From JBBQBM01 sp038317375 (GTDB lineage: Bacteria > Patescibacteriota > Saccharimonadia > Saccharimonadales > JAGQMS01): a DNA stretch of 7,341 nt. The position numbers were made by a program, and so were the translations under genes. The number at the start of each line of letters is the position of its first letter. Positions within the stretch are counted from its first letter, which is position 1. The stretch lies in assembly GCA_038317375.1 (NCBI GenBank), contig JBBQBM010000033.1, positions 1 to 7,341 on the forward strand, given 5' to 3'. The notes under the pieces were generated by a model. The model saw nothing but the letters and a program-made list of their open reading frames with translations, had not been told where the DNA came from and made no database searches. This document shows, piece by piece, positions 1-4,631 of the stretch.

Positions 1-1
1 G

Positions 2-196
2 CCGAATGGTAACTACTTCCCATCTTCATATCAGATACAGTACACCACCAACAACAGCGCCGTTGCTGGTGATGCAGTCGGGAGCGGTAACTGGACGGGT
101 CTGAGCACCACCACAGACCTTTTGACTGTGTCACGTACTACTACAAGATTAACCCGTTCGATGCTGATGACAACGAATACGATCAGACCACTCTAA
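2..196 (+). CDS. FN3-like surface protein, upstream segment (partial, before frameshift)
   Basis: Reading from position 2 gives a protein-like sequence (PNGNYFPSSYQIQY, then NNSAVAGDAVGSGNWTGL) up to about position 120. It resembles the middle strands of a fibronectin type III domain (YQIQYTT, then NWTGLSTTT). After about position 125 this frame degrades into an Arg/Thr-rich run and stops at 194-196. The expected continuation of the domain (TYYYKINPFDADDNEY) is found one frame away and runs into the next entry. I infer that this is the same gene, split by a one-base shift between about 91 and 140, and that its true start lies left of the window. The shift may be a real mutation or an assembly error; the four-T run at 120-123 is a candidate site, because one extra T would join the frames without a stop. 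Not a separate functional gene. Confidence 0.5.
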   Translation, partial: PNGNYFPSSYQIQYTTNNSAVAGDAVGSGNWTGLSTTTDLLTVSRTTTRLTRSMLMTTNTIRPL

Positions 197-867
197 GTTT
201 CGCGACGCCACCTCGGCCAAGAATTTCTAATTTGCGCTTTCAACCTGTAGCAGACGAACCGACAAGCACTCAGAAAGTCACCTGGGTCACTAACGTCGAA
301 GCTAGCTCTGGTTTAAGTTATGGACCATTAGGACAAGCTCAAAAAGCAACGGCCGACAATAAGCTAACTACCCTGCACGAGGTTCTGATACAGGGCTTGA
401 TCGACGACACAGAGTATTCACTAATCGCCCAGTCACGCGACAGTGCCGGGAACTTAACTGTATCCGATAAACAGGTATTCCATACCTCGCTTGATACTAG
501 GCCGCCAAAAATTACTGACATGAAGGTCGAGACTAGTATTAAGGGAACTGGTTCGGACGCTCAAGGACAGATAATCGTGTCATGGAAGACTGACGAACCA
601 TCTACTAGCCAGGTTGCTTACGGCGAAGGCAGCAATAGCTCGAGCTATAACTCGTCGACTGCGCAAGACGCCAACAAAGTTACAGACCATCTAGTAATAA
701 TCTCGAACTTATCGACTTCCAAAATTTTTCACCTTCAGTCTTTAAGCCGAGACGGCTCAAATAACCAGGCGTTTTCTGAAAATAGATCGGCAATTATTGG
801 CAACGGTACCGACAACGTTATTAGCGTCATATTCAATGCGCTCAAGAAAATATTTGGGGGGCAGTAA
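91..867 (+). CDS. FN3-repeat secreted/surface protein, C-terminal part
   Basis: This frame is open from 91 to the TAA at 865-867 and carries the C-terminal part of an extracytoplasmic protein. The first residues (TYYYKINPFDADDNEY) finish an FN3-like domain begun in the preceding frame. Two further domains of the FN3 / purple-acid-phosphatase-N-terminal type follow. One spans about 221-497 (KVTWVTNVEASSGLSYG, then TEYSLIAQSRDSAGN). The other spans about 505-820 (IIVSWKTDEPSTSQVAYG, then FHLQSLSRDGSNN). Both show the W-x-T-x-E-x-S-S/Q-x-x-Y-G and sRDs-x-N patterns of this fold. The tail (VISVIFNALKKIFGGQ) is hydrophobic and basic, with no LPXTG sorting motif. No start with a convincing ribosome site was found in this frame; a TTG at 232 is possible but would leave a partial domain, so I treat the gene as truncated by the window and frameshifted. 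Its stop overlaps the ATG of the ABC ATPase by one base, which implies a shared operon and perhaps a role as a surface partner of that transporter (inference). Confidence 0.7.
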   Translation: MDGSEHHHRPFDCVTYYYKINPFDADDNEYDQTTLSFATPPRPRISNLRFQPVADEPTSTQKVTWVTNVEASSGLSYGPLGQAQKATADNKLTTLHEVLIQGLIDDTEYSLIAQSRDSAGNLTVSDKQVFHTSLDTRPPKITDMKVETSIKGTGSDAQGQIIVSWKTDEPSTSQVAYGEGSNSSSYNSSTAQDANKVTDHLVIISNLSTSKIFHLQSLSRDGSNNQAFSENRSAIIGNGTDNVISVIFNALKKIFGGQ

Positions 868-1598
868 TGGCGGGCGGTAGTTCAACAGACGGGGCAATTA
901 TGACGCTTGATGGTGTGGGACAGGTGTTTTCCCTTCCCCGCGGTAGCGCAACGGTATTGGAAGATATTTCATTTTCTGTCAAACCAAATAGTTTCACGAT
1001 TATTCACGGTCCTTCCGGTAGCGGCAAAACCACGCTCCTTAATATTCTTTCAGGTTTGCAAAAGCCGACTAGCGGGACTATCTCAATTTGTGGTCAAAAA
1101 GTTTATGATCTACCGACCGATGCTTTGGCCCATTTTCGCTCTAAGCGGCTTGGCCTTGTTTATCAAGCTAACTACTGGGTTAAGAGCCTGAGCGTACTTG
1201 AGAATGTCGCTATGCCGCTATATGTAGCAGGCTGGAAGATAGCTGACGCTAATAAACTAGCTTATGAGAGTCTTAAGAGCATACATCTCGAAGAGTATGC
1301 CCCCTACAAACCAACTTTACTTTCTGGTGGTCAGCAACAACGGGTGTCTTTGGCTAGATCACTAGTCGCTAATCCAGAAATTATCTTGGCTGATGAGCCT
1401 ACTGGAAACCTTGATACCAAAAGTGGCGACATGGTTATGGACCTTCTCAAAAAGGTTCAGAAAGAGATGGGTCGTACTATTATTTTGATCACCCATAACA
1501 TGGACTATTTGCGCTATAGCGACACCCAAGTCGAGATTCTTGACGGTCACATGATTGCCAATAATCGCAAAGATGCTAAGAAGTTGGTTGTAGCATGA
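867..1598 (+). CDS. ABC transporter ATP-binding protein, MacB/LolD family
   Basis: A 243-residue ATPase subunit that would bind and hydrolyse ATP on the cytoplasmic face to drive the permease encoded next. All motifs are present and in order: Walker A GPSGSGKT (48-55), Q-loop Gln100 (LGLVYQ), signature LSGGQQQR (152-159), Walker B IILADE (172-177) running into the PTGNLD D-loop (178-183), and switch His210 (ILITHN). The DEPTGNLD sequence and the length (about 220-250) are typical of the MacB/LolD/FtsE-like group, which handles lipoproteins, peptides or macrolides rather than nutrient uptake. The start at 867 is chosen because the ATG overlaps the preceding stop (TAATG) and lies 5 nt after a run of six G at 856-861. 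An internal ATG at 900 is possible but less well placed. The stop overlaps the permease start in ATGA (1595-1598), so the subunits are probably translationally coupled. The substrate cannot be read from the sequence. Confidence 0.93.
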   Translation: MAGGSSTDGAIMTLDGVGQVFSLPRGSATVLEDISFSVKPNSFTIIHGPSGSGKTTLLNILSGLQKPTSGTISICGQKVYDLPTDALAHFRSKRLGLVYQANYWVKSLSVLENVAMPLYVAGWKIADANKLAYESLKSIHLEEYAPYKPTLLSGGQQQRVSLARSLVANPEIILADEPTGNLDTKSGDMVMDLLKKVQKEMGRTIILITHNMDYLRYSDTQVEILDGHMIANNRKDAKKLVVA

Positions 1599-2836
1599 CA
1601 AGCCAAGACGACCGTCACATCACTAAAGACACTAAAGTAGTCGGCATGCGACTCAAGACCCTCGGCTATATAGCAGTTAAGAACCTGATATTTAAAAGGC
1701 TGCGCACTGCCCTAACCACAACTGGTGTTGTGATTGGAATTGGAGCCATAATCTTCTTAGTGTCCTTTGCTGTCGGACTAAAGAACACGGTTAATGACCA
1801 AATTGTCGACTCAGAATCGATCAAAACTATAGACGTTACCTCGCCTGACAGTAAGGTAGTACATCTGGACGATGAGAACATTTCCCGAATCGGCAAATAC
1901 TCGCATGTTACTGAAGTCTCAAAAACATTCATCCTGCCGGCCAGAGCCTCACTTGCAAACTCAACGACAGACGCTGTTACTTATGCGGTTGATAGTAAAT
2001 ATCTAAAGTTGGTTTCACCAAAAATTTTGGCTGGTACGATAAGTATCGATACTGCTAAAGCCGAGGACGGCATTGTGAACATTGCACTACTCGAAACAGT
2101 TGGTATCTCTGATGCCTCAAAAGCAGTCGGTAGCAAGCTAAAGGCCACGCTCGATATTATTGACGCCGAAGCATCGAAGCGGAGTGTTGAGAAGACTGTC
2201 ACGATTCGAGGGGTCATTGATATCGGAGGCGGACCACAACTTTATATTAGCTCGCTGATTGTTGAACAAGCCGGCTCAAGTAGTTATTCGCAGGTAAAAG
2301 TAGTTGTTGATGATCAGAATTCGATAAAAAATATTCGTGGCCAAATAGAATCTTTAGGTTTTATCACCCAGTCGCCAATAGATACACTCGACCAGGTTAA
2401 CCATCTATTCAGTATTTTTGCATACATCTTGGCCGGCTTTGGCGGGATCGGCATGGTGATCGCCATCTTAGGCATGTTTAACACCTTAACTATTTCTCTC
2501 CTCGAACGGACACAAGAGATTGGCTTAATGATGTCGATTGGAGCGCGACGCCGTGACGTTAAACGACTATTTATGGCCGAAGCATTGACACTGTCACTAG
2601 CTGGAGGAGTTGGCGGAGTCGTCGGCGCCTGGTCGCTAGGCATGATTATAAACATATTTATCACAAGTTTGGCCAATAAACGGGGCTTCCCCGGCAATGT
2701 TAGCTTATTCGCGGTACCCCTTTGGCTCGTGGGTTTGATTCTTTTGTTCGTTATGTTGGTTGGTTATCTAGTTGTGTTTATACCATCGCGTCGGGCGGCT
2801 CGTATTAACCCAATTGACGCCCTGCGCCACGAATAA
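1595..2836 (+). CDS. ABC transporter permease, MacB/FtsX type
   Basis: A 413-residue membrane subunit with the MacB layout. It has a cytoplasmic N-terminus, a first membrane segment at about 44-62 (GVVIGIGAIIFLVSFAVG), and a large extracytoplasmic MacB-core-like domain at about 65-268. The FtsX domain follows, with membrane segments near 270-298, 331-357 and 373-395. Between the second and third segments is the coupling-loop pattern LERTQEIGLMMSIGARRRDV (303-322). The protein ends in PSRRAARINPIDALRHE (397-413), the usual MacB permease tail. The family works as mechanotransmission pumps and acts with the ATPase encoded immediately upstream (4-nt overlap). No HlyD/MacA-type adaptor gene is seen in the window, and the FN3 protein occupies the upstream position. 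An organism without an outer membrane would not need the full MacA-TolC path, so export to or release from the cell surface is the likely role (inference). Confidence 0.92.
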   Translation: MTSQDDRHITKDTKVVGMRLKTLGYIAVKNLIFKRLRTALTTTGVVIGIGAIIFLVSFAVGLKNTVNDQIVDSESIKTIDVTSPDSKVVHLDDENISRIGKYSHVTEVSKTFILPARASLANSTTDAVTYAVDSKYLKLVSPKILAGTISIDTAKAEDGIVNIALLETVGISDASKAVGSKLKATLDIIDAEASKRSVEKTVTIRGVIDIGGGPQLYISSLIVEQAGSSSYSQVKVVVDDQNSIKNIRGQIESLGFITQSPIDTLDQVNHLFSIFAYILAGFGGIGMVIAILGMFNTLTISLLERTQEIGLMMSIGARRRDVKRLFMAEALTLSLAGGVGGVVGAWSLGMIINIFITSLANKRGFPGNVSLFAVPLWLVGLILLFVMLVGYLVVFIPSRRAARINPIDALRHE

Positions 2837-2849
2837 ACTATGCAAATAT

Positions 2850-2883
2850 AAAAATAGAAGCTGATTTCTCAGCTTCTATTTTT
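2850..2883. terminator. Bidirectional intrinsic terminator
   Basis: A perfect 15-bp inverted repeat: AAAAATAGAAGCTGA (2850-2864), loop TTTC (2865-2868), TCAGCTTCTATTTTT (2869-2883). Because the outer stem is A-tract against T-tract, the RNA from either strand ends in a U-run after a GAAGCUGA-type stem. It lies between the stop of the plus-strand permease (2836) and the stop of minus-strand rplL (2899), so it should serve both convergent operons. Confidence 0.9.
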
Positions 2884-2898
2884 AGTTTTACAGTCTTA

Positions 2899-3306
2899 CT
2901 AAACTAGTTCGACAGTAGCACCGGCAGCTTCTAGAGCAGCTTTCATGGTGTTGGCTTCGTCAGCTGGGACTTTTTCTTTGACGGCTTTTGGAGCAGCGTC
3001 AACGATAGCCTTAGCTTCACCAAGGCCTAGGCCTGTAGCGTCCTTAACAGCTTTGATGACTGCAACCTTTTGCACGCCGGCATCCTTAAGGATGACGTCG
3101 AATTCGCTCTTTTCAGCGACAGCTTCAACAGCTTCGCCAGCAGCAGCTGGAGCGGCGGCAGCGGCAGGAGCAGCTGCAGTAACACCCCAATATTCTTCTA
3201 GGAACTTAACAAACTTGCTAAGTTCTAGTGAGCTCATTTTATCTAGCTCGGCTGTTAGTTTTTCGAACTCCTTTGGAGTTTCTACTTTCTTAGTTTCTTC
3301 TGACAT
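2899..3306 (-). CDS. rplL: 50S ribosomal protein L7/L12
   Basis: A 135-residue stalk protein that binds L10 as dimers and recruits translation GTPases to the ribosome. An N-terminal dimerisation segment (about 16-42, LTAELDKMSSLELSKFVKFL) is followed by an Ala/Pro-rich hinge (about 44-65). The globular C-terminal domain (66-135) contains FDVILKDAG, VIKAVKDATGLGLGEAK and the end AGATVELV, all family hallmarks. The frame is open upstream to an ATG at 3364-3366, but that lies inside rplJ and would add 20 unrelated residues. The ATG at 3304-3306 gives the normal protein (MSEETKK) and has a strong ribosome site. It is the second gene of the rplJ-rplL operon, 19 nt after the rplJ stop. No rpoB follows; the terminator at 2850-2883 ends the unit. 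Confidence 0.97.
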   Translation of the reverse strand: MSEETKKVETPKEFEKLTAELDKMSSLELSKFVKFLEEYWGVTAAAPAAAAAPAAAGEAVEAVAEKSEFDVILKDAGVQKVAVIKAVKDATGLGLGEAKAIVDAAPKAVKEKVPADEANTMKAALEAAGATVELV

Positions 3307-3311
3307 AATAT

Positions 3312-3318
3312 CTCCTTT
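3312..3318 (-). promoter_or_regulatory. Ribosome binding site of rplL
   Basis: On the minus strand AAAGGAG lies 5 nt before the ATG at 3304-3306. It settles the start of rplL against the longer in-frame option inside rplJ, and its strength fits the need for several L7/L12 copies per L10. Confidence 0.8.
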
Positions 3319-3325
3319 AATTAAC

Positions 3326-3856
3326 TTATTTAATTGACTCGGCTCTAGCTTCCAAAACAGTGGCAAATTGTCGTAAGTTGCCAGTTAGTACCCCTACAAA
3401 ACCGCTAAGCGGTGCTGCCAGCGTACCAACTAACATACCTCTAAGCGCATTCTTACTTGGAAGAACAGCCAAAGCTTTGACTTCCTCTGCACCCAAGAAC
3501 ATGCCTTCAGCAGTAATAGCGCCAACAAACTCCAAAATCCCCTGTTTTTTAGCAAAACCATGAACGATTTGGGCTGGAGCTACTTCGTCTTCGGCATTGA
3601 AAACATAAAGTAGCTGATCTGTTAAGGCACTGACATCTGTGTCCTTGAAAATGTCGTTTGTTAGCATTGCTTGTTTTACTAAGCGGTTCTTAACAACTTT
3701 AACCTTTGTATTTTGCGATTTTGCTTCTCGACGCAACTCCTGCATAGCCTTAACTGTTAGGCCGCGGTATTTTGCCACAACCGTTAGTTTTGAGCTACCA
3801 AATAGCTCAGAAAGCTCTGAGACAAGTTCGTTTTTCTTGATTTTACTTAGTGGCAT
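3326..3856 (-). CDS. rplJ: 50S ribosomal protein L10
   Basis: A 176-residue protein that forms the base of the ribosomal stalk, binding 23S rRNA through its N-terminal domain and L7/L12 dimers through its C-terminal helix. The start MPLSKIKKNELVSEL and the segment VVAKYRGLTVKAMQELRR (about 26-43), then KVVKNRLVKQAM, are typical of L10. A central region (PAQIVHGFAKK, then GMFLGAEEVKALAVLPSK) and a C-terminal helix (RQFATVLEARAESIK) complete the fold. Length is normal (about 165-180). The ATG at 3854-3856 has GGAG at 3863-3866, a 6-nt spacer. It heads the rplJ-rplL operon and is preceded by a leader resembling the L10 leader, so autoregulation by the L10/L7/L12 complex is likely. The usual rplK-rplA genes are not upstream; a divergent GGDEF gene is there instead. 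Confidence 0.96.
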   Translation of the reverse strand: MPLSKIKKNELVSELSELFGSSKLTVVAKYRGLTVKAMQELRREAKSQNTKVKVVKNRLVKQAMLTNDIFKDTDVSALTDQLLYVFNAEDEVAPAQIVHGFAKKQGILEFVGAITAEGMFLGAEEVKALAVLPSKNALRGMLVGTLAAPLSGFVGVLTGNLRQFATVLEARAESIK

Positions 3857-3906
3857 CTTTTGCTCCGTTTATCCCTTAAAAACAAAAATGTCTCCTCGGG
3901 TTTAAC

Positions 3907-3981
3907 CAAAAAGACAGTTGAAAGACAATAAATTGTCTTTCACCTTCGGTGGCACTTATTGTTGCGGCCACTGTCTTTAGG
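3907..3981 (-). promoter_or_regulatory. L10 leader (ribosomal autoregulatory mRNA structure)
   Basis: Read on the minus strand, the rplJ 5' UTR holds AAAGACAGT (3978-3970), which pairs perfectly with ACTGTCTTT (3918-3910) to close a domain. Inside it are GTGGCCGC followed by GCCACCGAAGG, where GTGGC (3971-3967) can pair with GCCAC (3953-3949). A perfect 10-bp hairpin TGAAAGACAA / TTTA loop / TTGTCTTTCA (3942-3919) follows. The order CCTAAAGACAGT, GTGGCCGCAA, CCACCGAAGG matches my recollection of the bacterial L10 leader family, in which a kink-turn binds the L10(L7/L12) complex and represses rplJ. Position just upstream of rplJ supports the call. The exact kink-turn pairing was not computed. 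Confidence 0.8.
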
Positions 3982-3993
3982 CTTAATGTTGCA

Positions 3994-4022
3994 ATTATAC
4001 AGATACGGAGCGTTAAATGCAA
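3994..4022 (-). promoter_or_regulatory. Promoter of rplJ-rplL operon
   Basis: On the minus strand, -35 TTGCAT (4022-4017) and a consensus -10 TATAAT (3999-3994) are separated by exactly 17 bp. This places the transcription start near 3987 and gives a leader of about 130 nt that contains the entire L10 leader structure. Confidence 0.75.
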
Positions 4023-4034
4023 GGTGTCTTGAGC

Positions 4035-4040
4035 TATAAT
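4035..4040 (+). promoter_or_regulatory. -10 box of the GGDEF gene, probable leaderless start
   Basis: A consensus TATAAT at 4035-4040 lies 9 nt before the ATG at 4050. Transcription would begin at about 4046-4050, so the mRNA would have almost no 5' UTR; consistently, no Shine-Dalgarno sequence precedes this ATG. No clear -35 box is visible. Its expected place (about 4012-4017) abuts the -35 of the divergent rplJ promoter. Confidence 0.5.
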
Positions 4041-4049
4041 CATTAAAGA

Positions 4050-4631
4050 ATGAAAAATCACCTTCGAAAACTATTCCCCAAACGCCTCAACCCGCTGCAT
4101 TGGCGCAAGATAGCTTATACAGATACGCACGGGCTAAGGAACCGAGCTTGGCTGTTTGATAGCGCTGCTCTACTTTATGAACAAAAGAAGAAATCTTGGG
4201 ATTTCTTGCTCCTATATATTGACCTACGTAACTTCAGGACTGTAAATAACCAGTTTTCTCACTCCGCCGGTAATGAGGTCCTGAAGGAGTTTTACAAGCT
4301 ACTTGAAGCAAAGTTTCGAACACACATTCCCGGAAAGTCATTCAAGATAGACCGCAAGTGTCACGAAAAAGATATTTTAGTGGTCCGTGAAGGTGGTGAT
4401 GAGTTTGTGGTTTTTCTGCCGCTTGGCGTCTGCGACGAGGAATCGTACCGTACTGGCTTGAATGCCATTAAAGGTCGCCTGGATGGCCTGTATGTTGTCT
4501 ACAAGGGTATCAAAGTAACTGCTCGAACGGCACTAGTCTCGTCGCGCCCAACCAAACAATATGACAATTTCTTAGATTTCTTTCATGCTGCTGACAAACA
4601 GCTTAGTATCCTACATAAAAAAGAAAACTAG
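4050..4631 (+). CDS. Stand-alone GGDEF domain protein (diguanylate cyclase-like)
   Basis: A 193-residue protein made almost only of a GGDEF domain. The family makes cyclic di-GMP from two GTP as a dimer. Visible landmarks: TDTHGLRNRAWL (24-35, the usual D-x-L-T-G-L-x-N-R helix), YIDLRNFRTVNNQFSHSAGNEVL (56-78), and the signature EGGDEF (114-119) intact. Changes from the canonical form are clear. In the metal/guanine region the usual D-x-D-x-F-K-x-I-N-D is IDLRNFRTVNN: Asp58 and Asn66 are kept, but the later GD is GN (Asn75). No RxxD inhibitory site is seen at the expected place about nine residues before GG. The late T-x-S-x-G strand reads VTARTALVSS and lacks its Gly. There is no sensor domain, signal peptide or membrane segment. 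The N-terminus is basic (KNHLRKLFPKRLNPLHWRK). It is monocistronic, divergent from rplJ, and its stop overlaps that of the convergent kinase gene. Activity is uncertain; it could be a weak cyclase or a GTP-binding regulator. Confidence 0.85.
   Translation: MKNHLRKLFPKRLNPLHWRKIAYTDTHGLRNRAWLFDSAALLYEQKKKSWDFLLLYIDLRNFRTVNNQFSHSAGNEVLKEFYKLLEAKFRTHIPGKSFKIDRKCHEKDILVVREGGDEFVVFLPLGVCDEESYRTGLNAIKGRLDGLYVVYKGIKVTARTALVSSRPTKQYDNFLDFFHAADKQLSILHKKEN

Noticed and set aside
116..125. Programmed -1 frameshift signal at CCTTTTG
   Set aside because: It does not fit the X-XXY-YYZ slippery heptamer, and I see no strong hairpin just downstream, so an indel or base error is simpler.
2314..2697. Minus-strand 127-codon frame opposite the permease
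   Set aside because: Antisense shadow of clear FtsX/MacB coding sequence; no recognisable motif.
2945..3337. Plus-strand 130-codon frame opposite rplL
   Set aside because: It is the antisense of the Ala-rich rplL sequence, giving a Ser/Ala-rich translation without family features; no promoter or ribosome site.
3307..3366. Longer rplL start at the ATG at 3364-3366
   Set aside because: It would add 20 residues that lie within the rplJ coding region and are not L7/L12-like. The ATG at 3304-3306 has AAAGGAG 5 nt upstream and gives the usual protein start.
3876..4061. Minus-strand 61-codon frame over the rplJ leader
   Set aside because: It covers the promoter, the L10 leader and the start of the GGDEF gene; its sequence is not protein-like and it has no ribosome site.
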